A stretch of 64,000 nucleotides of DNA from Mucilaginibacter sp. SMC90 (lineage in GTDB: Bacteria; Bacteroidota; Bacteroidia; Sphingobacteriales; Sphingobacteriaceae). A program made the position numbers and the translations under genes. Under the pieces are notes generated by a model, which was not told where the DNA came from, did no database searches, and worked only from the letters and a program-made list of their open reading frames with translations. This document shows, piece after piece, positions 1-7,678 of this stretch; positions within the stretch are counted from its first letter, which is position 1, and the number at the start of each line of letters is the position of its first letter. The stretch spans positions 6,510,001 to 6,574,000 of the forward strand of contig NZ_CP094527.1 of the NCBI RefSeq assembly GCF_022811725.1, written 5' to 3'.

Positions 1-164
1 ATCAGCTATCGGAAACAGATATACAACCCGGAGACTTTTTAACGGATAACAAAACCTATTTGAAGTTTGCAGCGAAGGATGGTTTTGTATTGTTAAAAGA
101 CATTCAATTAGAAGGCAAGAAACGTATGGGGATTGAAGATTTTTTGAGGGGAGTGAAATTATAA
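1..164 (+). CDS. fmt: Methionyl-tRNA formyltransferase, C-terminal end (partial)
   Basis: Only the last 53 codons are present, read in the frame that begins at base 3 and ends in TAA. The peptide ends with ...IQLEGKKRMGIEDFLRGVKL, which matches the C-terminal OB-like domain of methionyl-tRNA formyltransferases, where a QLEGKKRM.(I/V)..FLRG tail is characteristic. The full enzyme formylates the initiator methionyl-tRNA with 10-formyl-tetrahydrofolate in the cytoplasm. The catalytic N-terminal domain lies outside the window, so the assignment rests on this tail alone. A hairpin follows directly. Confidence 0.85.
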   Translation, partial: QLSETDIQPGDFLTDNKTYLKFAAKDGFVLLKDIQLEGKKRMGIEDFLRGVKL

Positions 165-173
165 GAGTTTTAC

Positions 174-219
174 GATTATCAACCCCGGGATCTCTAAAAT
201 AAACCCGAGGTTGATAATT
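174..219 (+). terminator. Hairpin after fmt, probable terminator
   Basis: Fifteen-base arms (ATTATCAACCCCGGG and its near complement, one mismatch) enclose about 14 bases and begin ten bases after the fmt stop codon. There is no clean T-tract, so this may instead be a stable 3' end structure or a repeat. The rest of the 566-base gap up to the next gene holds the inverted repeat described next and no convincing gene. Confidence 0.5.
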
Positions 220-364
220 ATCTGTAATAAAACATAGAATATCTAAGAGCGGGCATAGTGCAAAACATCAGGGTCCTATGCGAGTTTAAATTAACCCATA
301 AAATTTTCCAACCCTAATTTCAACACGTGGCACCTACGGAGCCGAAAAACATGCTCGTTTAGGG

Positions 365-461
365 CTATAAACACGTGGCCCCGCTGGGGCCGGCAATATT
401 TTATGATATAATCAGCATGGATCATGTGCTATGCGGCCTCAGAGAGGCCACGTGTTTATAG
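365..461. repeat. Perfect 16-base inverted repeat with internal GC-rich palindromes
   Basis: The arm CTATAAACACGTGGCC at 365-380 is matched exactly by its reverse complement at 446-461. A further partial copy of ACACGTGGC lies near 323. Short palindromic pieces sit inside and beside it: CCCCGCTGGGG at about 380, and GGACTCCAGCGGAGTC near 482. This looks like a small dispersed palindromic element of the kind seen between genes in Bacteroidota. A 68-codon open frame across it is judged to be fortuitous. Confidence 0.6.
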
Positions 462-730
462 ACAAAATTTAAAGAGATATTGGACTCCAGCGGAGTCTCG
501 TAATCGTAAACTTGCTTTCGAACCACTGCTTATTACACATTTAGATTTCGTGGGTGAACTTAAATTCAAAAAGCCACTGATGAATGAAATAAAACGTCGA
601 CCGCACCAAGCCAACGCCTTACGTAACTAACTATTAACTGATCTTAAATAAGAACGAGGTGCGTTTTAATCCATTTTAACATGGCAGCAATTATCAGCAG
701 CCGTCTAAATCAATAGCTTTTTTCTGATAC

Positions 731-1804
731 CTACTTGCAATTGTAGGTATATGTATTTACCCCCGAACCATTAATTGCCATGCTAACGGGCAAATTTTTA
801 TCGTTGTATTGATAAGTAAGGGCCGCGTTAACGTCTGCAGGCTCCCCTCCGGCAACCTGTCTCAATTTGCCTGTAATTTTAACGGGATTATTCTTACTCA
901 TAATTGCGCAGCGGCCGGCCCAAAAACGAACCTTATCCAGGTTATACGCACCAAATCCGCTGAAATCTTCGCCTATAAACTTCCAATATTTTGAGATAGC
1001 TGTATACGGAGATGGCTTATCATCATAGGTAATGTTCAGCAATTCGTCAGAAGTCTGTTTGTAATCGATCCTGCTCTCGCCCCCGGGATAAACGGTCGTC
1101 TTTTTTGACCAATCGTATATGATTTTGGCTTGTGTCACATTATCATTGGCATCATAAACAAAATTGAGTTCATATCTGAAAAGTATAAAGTCCTGAGCAT
1201 CTGTCGAGCCGCTGCCTGCTAATAAAACTGTGGTAAGGTGTTTCTTGGCATCGTCATACAAAAACTGATACAATGAGTCTCTTCTAAATGTATTAGGCGG
1301 ATTAGTGGCGGCAAATAATTCATGCATAAATCCGGGATTGCCATCATAAAGATTCCCGCTTCCTCCAGTGTAACTATAGGTAATATTAATATTGCCATAG
1401 TAGTGATTTCCATTGCCATCAACCGATGCGGTAGGATAAGCGTCGACAGCTTTAGCAGATGTAATGGTTCGGACAAATGGCCCGTAAAAATAGTTAGGTC
1501 CCGTCATTTTGGTAAGAAGACCTTTATCATCATACTCAAAATTGCGCACTCCAAGCGCCTGGTCTATATCGCTTGCTATGGCGCATCCTGTGGGATTTAC
1601 CACAGTTGGGGTGGGGATTTTAGAAGGTTTTTTGCAACCATACAAAGCGGTTAACAAAAGCCCCATGAACAAGGCGACAAGCAAGGGGCTGTAAGTTCTT
1701 ATTTTTCGTGCTTCTGAAATAAAAGCTGTGTTTGCATTTTTGCCTGGAAAAGGTAATTGGTATTGAGTGTTGTTAAATGTAAAATGGGTTTTAGATGTTT
1801 TCAT
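731..1804 (-). CDS. Putative lipoprotein of unknown function
   Basis: I do not recognise a named family. From the ATG at 1804 the protein has 357 residues. A hydrophobic stretch near residues 40-56 ends in LLLTALYGC, a good lipobox with Cys57, so the protein is probably exported and lipid-anchored. The segment before the signal is unusually long (about 35 residues), so the true start could be a non-ATG codon further in. The mature part contains repeated pieces such as EYDDKGLLTKM and YDANDNVTQAKIIYD, resembling the YD-type beta strands of surface lipoproteins (DUF4595-like or RHS-like). An in-frame ATG at 1861 would only lengthen the odd N-terminus. It stands alone between two repeat-bearing gaps. 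Confidence 0.6.
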   Translation of the reverse strand: MKTSKTHFTFNNTQYQLPFPGKNANTAFISEARKIRTYSPLLVALFMGLLLTALYGCKKPSKIPTPTVVNPTGCAIASDIDQALGVRNFEYDDKGLLTKMTGPNYFYGPFVRTITSAKAVDAYPTASVDGNGNHYYGNINITYSYTGGSGNLYDGNPGFMHELFAATNPPNTFRRDSLYQFLYDDAKKHLTTVLLAGSGSTDAQDFILFRYELNFVYDANDNVTQAKIIYDWSKKTTVYPGGESRIDYKQTSDELLNITYDDKPSPYTAISKYWKFIGEDFSGFGAYNLDKVRFWAGRCAIMSKNNPVKITGKLRQVAGGEPADVNAALTYQYNDKNLPVSMAINGSGVNTYTYNCK

Positions 1805-2042
1805 TACAGGTAGGTTTTGGTTTATTATTATGATTTTATAATCGCTTAAAAAGCTAATCATATAGCTATCGTCAGCGAAAATGTTACCGGCAAATAAACA
1901 TCATAGGCAAAGGAAGCGCTTACGAGTTTGTTGCAAATACATATGAGTTTGTTGCATTACAAATTTCGTTTTGCTGCATTATATGTCTGAAACAGACATT
2001 AGGAGAAATGAGGGAAGGTAGAGAAGATCAAGGCATAAAATC

Positions 2043-2122
2043 GTCGTTGCGAGGCACGAAGAAATCCCCGACCTACAGGGCCGCTCTGTATAGTTCGCGA
2101 TTGCTTCGTACCTCGCAATGAC
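2043..2122. repeat. Inverted repeat, family B copy 1
   Basis: Arms of 24 bases at 2043-2066 and 2099-2122 pair with three mismatches (core GTTGCGAGGCACGAAG against CTTCGTACCTCGCAATG). The centre reads CGCTCTGTATAGTTCGCG. Related copies lie at 20682-20760 and 31859-31944. It sits about 44 bases past the stop codon of the M1 peptidase gene. It encodes nothing visible and looks like a non-autonomous hairpin element. The remainder of the 361-base gap shows nothing else I can name. Confidence 0.75.
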
Positions 2123-2165
2123 ATGATGAAGAAGTATATCGGGACACTTTTCCCCTGAAAAATAC

Positions 2166-4124
2166 TTACTTTTTCAATTCATAAGTATTATTGCCCCTAT
2201 CCACGTCAGGATAAATTTTCTCCGGGTCGATAATAACTTTGGCAACAGTGACCTTTTTATCCCCTGTAAAACTATAAGTACTGGTATACTCCCAAATTTC
2301 TACCGGGAATTCACGGTACTCTTTTGAGCCATCGGCATAGGTTATTTCAACAGCCAATGGCATGGCAGCTTTTTCCATATTTTCAATGGTAATGCTTGGT
2401 TGGGCACCTGCAGGGCTTTCTACTTTAGTTATTTTTTGATCGAGGCGATAGTTTTCCAAAAACATCGATTTCCAAAACCAGGTAAGGTCTTCGCCGGTTG
2501 AGCTGTCTATACTTCTGAAAAAATCCCAGGGCGTTGGGTGCTTATAGGCCCAGTCGCGGATGTATTTTCTGAAAGCACGGTCAAAACGTTCCTCTCCTAA
2601 AATATGATTGCGCAAAAGTGCTAAGGAATATGCCACTTTTTGATATTGCAACGGATAAACCTGGTTGCCGGGCAATGCATCGGGCCGGGTGACAATAGGT
2701 AATAACTTTTCTGAAAACAAGGAATCAAGCGGACTGTCGATCTCTGCGTAACCTATAAACTCACCTTTATTAAAAGCTTTGACAGCTATTTTGTCAATAA
2801 ACATATTAAAGCCCTCATCCATCCAGGCGTATTTGCGCTCGTTGCTGCCCACAACCATCGGGAACCAGGTATGCCCCAGCTCATGGTTTACGACAGCAAA
2901 ATACATATTGCCGGTATCTTTTGCCGAACAAAAAACCATGCCGGGATACTCCATACCATCCAGGTTTGAAGCTACGTTAACCGCCTTGTTGTAGGGATAA
3001 GGGAGCCATTTCTCCGAAAAATGCTGTAAGGTAAATTTGATATATTCCGACGAACGTTTCCAACTGCCTTGCTTCTCCGACTCTACCGGGTACACCGAGC
3101 TACCCATTACCCGCCTGCCATCGGCAAGTTTAAAACTTAACCCTTCCCAAATAAAAGAGCGCGAGGCAGTCCAGGCAAAATCACGGGTGTTATCCAGCTT
3201 AAATTTCCAGGTACAGGTTGCTTTAGCAGGTCTTGACGATGGATCGGTTACTTCCTTCGCAGTACGGATCTGTACGGGTAAATCGCTTTGTTTAGCGGCT
3301 TGCCAGCGTTTTAATGCGGTGGGCGTTAATACTTCCTCGGGATTAAGCAGATCACCTGAGCTTTCAACAACAAGCCCTGATGGTACGGTGATGTTAACCT
3401 TGAAATTGCCATACTCCAGGTAAAACTCGCCGTTGCCTAAGTACGGCAGCGTGTTCCATCCTTCTACATCGTCTAACACACACATCCGCGGGTACCATTG
3501 TGCTACTGCATAGATATTGCCGTTTTTTGTTGGGAGGATATCGGTACGGTTAACCAGGAAATCGGCATTTTTATAGTTTACCGGAAAGTTGTAACGATAG
3601 CGGATACTGAAACTGATTGCCTGTCCGCTTAAAAGCGGCTGCGCCAGTTCAAGCTGCATCCGGGTATCATAGATATGATATTTAATATTTCCGCCTTTAT
3701 TACCTGCAAGCTGCACGTCTTGTATTTGATACCCGCCGTCGGGAGTAGCTTTATCAGGATCCTGGTAAAGGAACAATTTGGATTGGATCCCCCGCGAATC
3801 TTTTTTAAATACATTTTGCTCCAATTGTAGCCACAAGGCAGAAAGTGACTTCGGACTGTTATTGGTGTACGTAATGGTAGCCGTGCCGGTGATTACATTG
3901 GTTTTATCATCAAGCGCTACGTCAATTGAATAATCGACCTTGTTTTGCCAGTAGGCAGGCCCCGGTTCGCCGGTGGCGGTGCGGTATGAATTACCCGGCG
4001 GCAGTAAAGGTAACGCAGGGAACAGATCGGCGGGATTATACTTTGTTTGGGCGAGGGTTATGCCGCTAATAAATAGCAATAGGGCAACAAGAATCAGTTT
4101 TATGTTTTGTAGGGGTTTTAACAT
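2166..4124 (-). CDS. M1 family zinc metallopeptidase (aminopeptidase N-like), exported
   Basis: A 652-residue protein with a signal peptide (about residues 1-25, ending in GITLAQ). The gluzincin motif HELGH is at 414-418, with the third zinc ligand Glu437 exactly 18 residues later (WMDEGFN), giving HExxH-x18-E of family M1. Upstream GMEYPG fits the substrate-binding GxMEN region in the looser form used by Bacteroidota M1 proteins. The protein should therefore remove N-terminal residues from peptides in the periplasm or at the surface. It is shorter than E. coli PepN (about 870 residues) and lacks the large C-terminal helical domain. It is preceded and followed by repeat-bearing gaps, so it is probably transcribed alone. 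Confidence 0.9.
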   Translation of the reverse strand: MLKPLQNIKLILVALLLFISGITLAQTKYNPADLFPALPLLPPGNSYRTATGEPGPAYWQNKVDYSIDVALDDKTNVITGTATITYTNNSPKSLSALWLQLEQNVFKKDSRGIQSKLFLYQDPDKATPDGGYQIQDVQLAGNKGGNIKYHIYDTRMQLELAQPLLSGQAISFSIRYRYNFPVNYKNADFLVNRTDILPTKNGNIYAVAQWYPRMCVLDDVEGWNTLPYLGNGEFYLEYGNFKVNITVPSGLVVESSGDLLNPEEVLTPTALKRWQAAKQSDLPVQIRTAKEVTDPSSRPAKATCTWKFKLDNTRDFAWTASRSFIWEGLSFKLADGRRVMGSSVYPVESEKQGSWKRSSEYIKFTLQHFSEKWLPYPYNKAVNVASNLDGMEYPGMVFCSAKDTGNMYFAVVNHELGHTWFPMVVGSNERKYAWMDEGFNMFIDKIAVKAFNKGEFIGYAEIDSPLDSLFSEKLLPIVTRPDALPGNQVYPLQYQKVAYSLALLRNHILGEERFDRAFRKYIRDWAYKHPTPWDFFRSIDSSTGEDLTWFWKSMFLENYRLDQKITKVESPAGAQPSITIENMEKAAMPLAVEITYADGSKEYREFPVEIWEYTSTYSFTGDKKVTVAKVIIDPEKIYPDVDRGNNTYELKK

Positions 4125-4202
4125 AATGACAATGAGAAGAGCAAGTGTTTAAAAATTCTACTGCTCAATATAATGAAAATTGATGATCTGTAAAGTATCT
4201 TT

Positions 4203-4304
4203 TGTAGAGACGCATCACATGCGTCTCCCATAGGACAGGTAATATTAGGGCAATTAATCTATTCGTAGCTTGCATGCGAAAGACGCATGTGATGCGTCTC
4301 TACA
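4203..4304. repeat. Inverted repeat, family F copy 1
   Basis: A perfect 24-base inverted repeat: the left arm at 4203-4226 begins TGTAGAGACGCA and ends GCGTCT, and its exact complement is at 4281-4304. Each arm is itself partly palindromic (GAGACGCA...TGCGTCTC). It starts about ten bases past the pabB stop codon. A second copy at 51630-51705 has the same outer arm but a different centre, complementary in both arms. Confidence 0.85.
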
Positions 4305-4313
4305 GAGAAAATC

Positions 4314-5579
4314 TTACGATCCTCCCAAAACCTCCATCACCGCAGCAGCCTTCAACAAACATTCCTCATATTCATTTTCGGCAATAGCATGATAGGTAAT
4401 AGCCCCACCTGCATGAAAGGACAGGTATTTATCAGAAGAGTTATAAAGTAACGACCGAATCACCACGTTAAAATCAAAATCGCCATCGGGGCTGAAATAG
4501 CCGATAGCGCCTGAGTATACGCCGCGCTTGCTGCGCTCGTATTGTTCCATCAGCTGCATGCAGCTCACTTTTGGCGCTCCGGTCATGCTGCCCATGGGAA
4601 AAGTATTTTTGATAGCCTGCACATTTGATAAGCCCTCCTGCAATTCGCAAACCACAGTAGAGATCATCTGGTGAACCTGCTTAAAACTATAAATGCCAAA
4701 AAGCTCTTCGGTTTTAACAGTGCCGGGGTTGGCCGAACGGGTGAGGTCGTTACGAACCAGATCGACCACCATCACGTTTTCCTGTAATTCTTTGGGATGA
4801 TTGCGCAGGGTTTGCTTGGCCTGTTCATCAGCCTTAATATCGTCAAGCCTTTTGGCCGTACCCTTTATGGGCTGTGAGATAAGCTTGCTTCCCCTCTTAG
4901 CTAAAAAACGTTCGGGCGAAGCACCGAGGATATAGTTTCCATTCCATTTGAAAAAGGTAGAGAAAGGGTTTGGGGAAACTTCGTTTAAACTCCTGAATAT
5001 ATCCAGTGGAGCAAGGATTACATCTTCTGCAAAAAACTCCTGGCAAAAGTTGGTAACATAGATATCGCCACGGGTGATATGCTCTTTTATTTTATTTACC
5101 GTATCAATGTATTCCTGCCTGCTAAAGCGGGGCTTTAAACTTATAACAGGCTGCTGACCGGGAATGGTTAACACCTGTTGGTTTATGGCTTTCATGACCA
5201 TTTCAGGTTCATCTGAATTGATCTCGACCTCATTTTCTCTGATCAAAACAAGATGCTGGGGAATAAAAAAATACAGATCGGGAAATTTTAAGCCATCGGG
5301 ATTAACGGATGTAAGCGCTTCAATTTCATTTTTAAGATCATACCCCAGGAATCCGGTCATCCAGCCGGGGTTGTTCTCCCTGAACCGTTCAAGCTTATCA
5401 AATGCGTTACCTGTGTTCGCTGTAAGTTCAGCACGTGCACCCGCTGCTATCAGTGTATCAAATTTGGAATAGGGATCGTTAAATCCGTTCGAGTCGAGGT
5501 AGCAGGCGGCATCAAATATTGACGCCCATTGTAGTGCTTTCTGTTTAAATTCCGGCAAATCCTGTACCTGTACAATCAC
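4314..5579 (-). CDS. pabB: Aminodeoxychorismate synthase component I (PabB type)
   Basis: Chorismate-binding enzyme of 421 residues. It should convert chorismate with ammonia to 4-amino-4-deoxychorismate, a precursor of p-aminobenzoate and folate. Residues 237-241 read PIKGT; the Lys239 form is the PabB signature, because anthranilate synthases have Ala at this place. Other family motifs follow in order: ELQENVMVVDLVRNDL (264-279) and GSMTGAPK (330-337). The start is GTG, with no ATG nearby, and a -7 box ends only four bases before it. A glutaminase partner (PabA) is not in the window. The class IV aminotransferase at 18.7 kb could be the lyase (PabC). A dual role in tryptophan synthesis cannot be excluded. 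Confidence 0.88.
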   Translation of the reverse strand: MIVQVQDLPEFKQKALQWASIFDAACYLDSNGFNDPYSKFDTLIAAGARAELTANTGNAFDKLERFRENNPGWMTGFLGYDLKNEIEALTSVNPDGLKFPDLYFFIPQHLVLIRENEVEINSDEPEMVMKAINQQVLTIPGQQPVISLKPRFSRQEYIDTVNKIKEHITRGDIYVTNFCQEFFAEDVILAPLDIFRSLNEVSPNPFSTFFKWNGNYILGASPERFLAKRGSKLISQPIKGTAKRLDDIKADEQAKQTLRNHPKELQENVMVVDLVRNDLTRSANPGTVKTEELFGIYSFKQVHQMISTVVCELQEGLSNVQAIKNTFPMGSMTGAPKVSCMQLMEQYERSKRGVYSGAIGYFSPDGDFDFNVVIRSLLYNSSDKYLSFHAGGAITYHAIAENEYEECLLKAAAVMEVLGGS

Positions 5580-5583
5580 GCTG

Positions 5584-5591
5584 CAAAAATA
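5584..5591 (-). promoter_or_regulatory. -7 box TATTTTTG before pabB
   Basis: Matches the Bacteroidota -7 consensus TAnnTTTG on the minus strand. Only four bases separate it from the GTG start, so the transcript would be leaderless or nearly so. No clear -33 element is seen. Confidence 0.5.
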
Positions 5592-5647
5592 ACCAAGTAA
5601 ATGAAATTAGATTGGTTTAATGTTAATCGATTTGTATGGGCGGTTTC

Positions 5648-5739
5648 GTTTCGTGGAGACACGAAACGGGGGGGTAAATGAAAAAGGCCGGTATTACCCG
5701 GCCTCTAATTATCATCCAGTTTTCCGTGTCCCCACGGAA
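5648..5739 (-). terminator. Terminator after purA, flanked by two related hairpins
   Basis: The hairpin AGGCCGG..CCGGCCT at 5685-5704 is followed on the minus strand by a T-run and should end purA transcription. It is flanked by two palindromes sharing a core, GTTTCGTG..CACGAAAC at 5648-5667 and TTTTCCGTG..CACGGAAAA at about 5718-5738, which look like halves of a further small repeat. Confidence 0.65.
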
Positions 5740-5746
5740 AACATTA

Positions 5747-7024
5747 TCAATGCAACGTTAAAGTCTGTTTCCTATCTGGCCCTACAGATAAATATTTTAC
5801 CGGTACGCCAAGTTCAGCTTCAAGGTAATCAATGTATGATTGCAGCTTAGCAGGAATCTCAGATAGTTCGGTAATACCGGTCAGGTCTTCGTTCCAGCCG
5901 TCAATTTCCTTGTATACCGGCTCTGGTTTTACCGAGCAGATATCGTAAGGCATATAATCAATCTGCTCACCCAAATAGTTGTAGTGAGTAGCAGCATAGA
6001 TCTTTTCAAAACCGCTTAATACATCAGCCTTGGTCATTACCAGTTGGGTAACGCCATTAAGCATAATGGCATATTTTAAAGCAGGAAGATCGATCCATCC
6101 GGTGCGGCGTGGCCTGCCTGTGGTTGCACCAAATTCGTGACCAACTTTGCGTAGCTCTTCGCCTGTTTCATTCTCTAACTCGGTAGGGAACGGACCACCG
6201 CCAACACGGGTACAGTATGCTTTAAAAATACCGATCACGTTGCCAATTTGCTGCGGAGCGATACCTAAACCGGTACAAGCACCGGCAGCCGTAGTATTTG
6301 ATGAAGTTACAAACGGATATGAACCAAAGTCGATATCAAGCATGGCACCTTGTGCACCTTCGGCTAAAACTTTTTTGCCTTCTTTAATATAGTTGTTCAC
6401 CAAATGCTCAGAATCAACTAACGGAAACTGGCGTAATACATCCAATGCTTCAAAAAACAGTGCCTCACGTTCTGAAAAATCAGCCACTTCGCCGTAAAGC
6501 TGTTGCAGCATGGATACGTGTTTATCAACCAGTTTTTGGTAACGTTCTTTAAAATCGGGCAGGGTGATATCACCAATGCGTAAACCGTTACGACCGGTTT
6601 TATCCATATACGTTGGGCCAATACCCTTTAAGGTTGAACCAATTTTGCCTTCGCCCATCTTTTTTTCGTTGGCGGCATCAAGCAACTGGTGGGTTGGCAA
6701 TATCAGGTGTGCTTTTTTAGCAATTAAAAGGTTCTTTTTTGCCAGCAGGTCATGCCCGGCATCTTTTAATTTATCCAGTTCTTTTTTCAGGGTGATAGGA
6801 TCAATCACCACACCATTACCGATAAGGTTCATGGTGTTTTCAAAAAATATACCTGAAGGAATGGTGTTTAAAACAAACTTTTTACCGTCGAACTCCAAAG
6901 TGTGACCAGCGTTTGGCCCGCCCTGGAAACGTGCAATCAGGTCATAACCTGCGCTAAGCACATCAACAATTTTTCCTTTTCCTTCATCGCCCCACTGGAG
7001 GCCTAATAATACGTCAACAGCCAT
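5747..7024 (-). CDS. purA: Adenylosuccinate synthetase
   Basis: A full-length enzyme of 425 residues that joins IMP and aspartate using GTP, the first committed step from IMP to AMP. The N-terminal GTP-binding motif GLQWGDEGKGK (8-18) includes the catalytic base Asp13, and GPNAGHT (37-42) supplies His41. Further family motifs are GIGPTYMDK, TGRPRRTGW and KADVL. The ATG at 7024 gives the standard N-terminus. It lies 46 bases after the Fur-family gene and may be read through from it, but a -7 box of its own overlaps the end of that gene. A terminator follows. Confidence 0.97.
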   Translation of the reverse strand: MAVDVLLGLQWGDEGKGKIVDVLSAGYDLIARFQGGPNAGHTLEFDGKKFVLNTIPSGIFFENTMNLIGNGVVIDPITLKKELDKLKDAGHDLLAKKNLLIAKKAHLILPTHQLLDAANEKKMGEGKIGSTLKGIGPTYMDKTGRNGLRIGDITLPDFKERYQKLVDKHVSMLQQLYGEVADFSEREALFFEALDVLRQFPLVDSEHLVNNYIKEGKKVLAEGAQGAMLDIDFGSYPFVTSSNTTAAGACTGLGIAPQQIGNVIGIFKAYCTRVGGGPFPTELENETGEELRKVGHEFGATTGRPRRTGWIDLPALKYAIMLNGVTQLVMTKADVLSGFEKIYAATHYNYLGEQIDYMPYDICSVKPEPVYKEIDGWNEDLTGITELSEIPAKLQSYIDYLEAELGVPVKYLSVGPDRKQTLTLH

Positions 7025-7065
7025 TAATTTATCGTAAGTTCAAGAATATGTGTTATGAAAGGGGG

Positions 7066-7073
7066 CAAAGTTA
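7066..7073 (-). promoter_or_regulatory. -7 box TAACTTTG before purA
   Basis: Matches TAnnTTTG on the minus strand, 41 bases ahead of the purA ATG. Its last three bases are the TAA stop codon of the Fur-family gene. The -33 element is not clear. Confidence 0.45.
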
Positions 7074-7538
7074 AATTTTTCTGTCACAAAAACCCTCTCT
7101 TAATTTGGTACAATTACCATAAAGATTTAAAGAGTGGTGTTTGATCTCAAATTTCAATATATCGCCCATCATACTCTGTATCTGCTGAATGCGGGGATCG
7201 CAAAACTCAACCACTTTTCCACAGTCAATGCAAATGATGTGGTCATGCTGTTTGTAGCCGTATGATTTTTCGAACTGGGCCATGTTTTTGCCAAACTGGT
7301 GTTTAGTAACCAGATCGCACGAAACCAATAACTCAAGCGTGTTGTAAACCGTTGCACGGCTAACACGGTATTTTTTATTTTTCATGTGGATATACAACGA
7401 CTCCACATCAAAGTGATCTGTACGGGAATATATCTCTTCGAGTATAGCAAAACGTTCAGGGGTTTTCCTGAGATTCTTATTTTCAAGGTAAGCCTCAAAA
7501 ATTTTCTTAACCATTGGTATGGTATCCTGCTGTGACAT
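7071..7538 (-). CDS. Fur-family metal- or peroxide-responsive regulator
   Basis: A repressor-type protein of 155 residues. Residues 1-90 form the winged-helix DNA-binding part (RVSRATVYNTLELLVSCDLV is typical of the family recognition helix). Residues 98-151 form the metal-binding dimer domain, with His98, His100, the first zinc pair Cys103/Cys106 in CIDCGK, and His134-His135. The second cysteine pair is widely spaced (Cys143 and Cys151) rather than CxxC, so structural zinc binding may differ from classical Fur. Whether it senses iron, zinc or peroxide cannot be told from sequence. It sits between the RelA/SpoT gene and purA on the same strand, with its own -7 box. Confidence 0.9.
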   Translation of the reverse strand: MSQQDTIPMVKKIFEAYLENKNLRKTPERFAILEEIYSRTDHFDVESLYIHMKNKKYRVSRATVYNTLELLVSCDLVTKHQFGKNMAQFEKSYGYKQHDHIICIDCGKVVEFCDPRIQQIQSMMGDILKFEIKHHSLNLYGNCTKLREGFCDRKI

Positions 7539-7557
7539 AATGATGTATTAACGGGGG

Positions 7558-7565
7558 CAAAGTTA
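7558..7565 (-). promoter_or_regulatory. -7 box TAACTTTG before the Fur-family gene
   Basis: A minus-strand match to TAnnTTTG, 20 bases before the ATG at 7538. The sequence TAACTTTGCCCCC is shared with the purA promoter, so the two genes may be controlled alike. Confidence 0.5.
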
Positions 7566-7580
7566 TTAAATATTTGTTAA

Positions 7581-7678
7581 GTGGTGAGTGGTTGATTAAG
7601 TGAATGGTTGATTATGTTGGCGTTTCATTGCATAAAAGCAACCACTCACCTGATCAACTCAATCAACTACTCACTTCA
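7581..7678. repeat. Inverted repeat, family E copy 1
   Basis: The left part GTGGTGAGTGGTTGATTAAG pairs imperfectly with the right part, which carries AACCACTCACC and CAACTACTCACTTCAC. The right end reaches 7678 and so covers the TGA stop codon of the RelA/SpoT gene (7676-7678). A longer copy lies at 54448-54809, where it likewise covers the stop codon of murI. Confidence 0.65.

Noticed and set aside
424..630. Open frame of 68 codons downstream of fmt
   Set aside because: It runs across the CACGTGGCC inverted repeat and the GGACTCCAGCGGAGTC palindrome; the peptide is what the repeat translates to and no start signal is seen.
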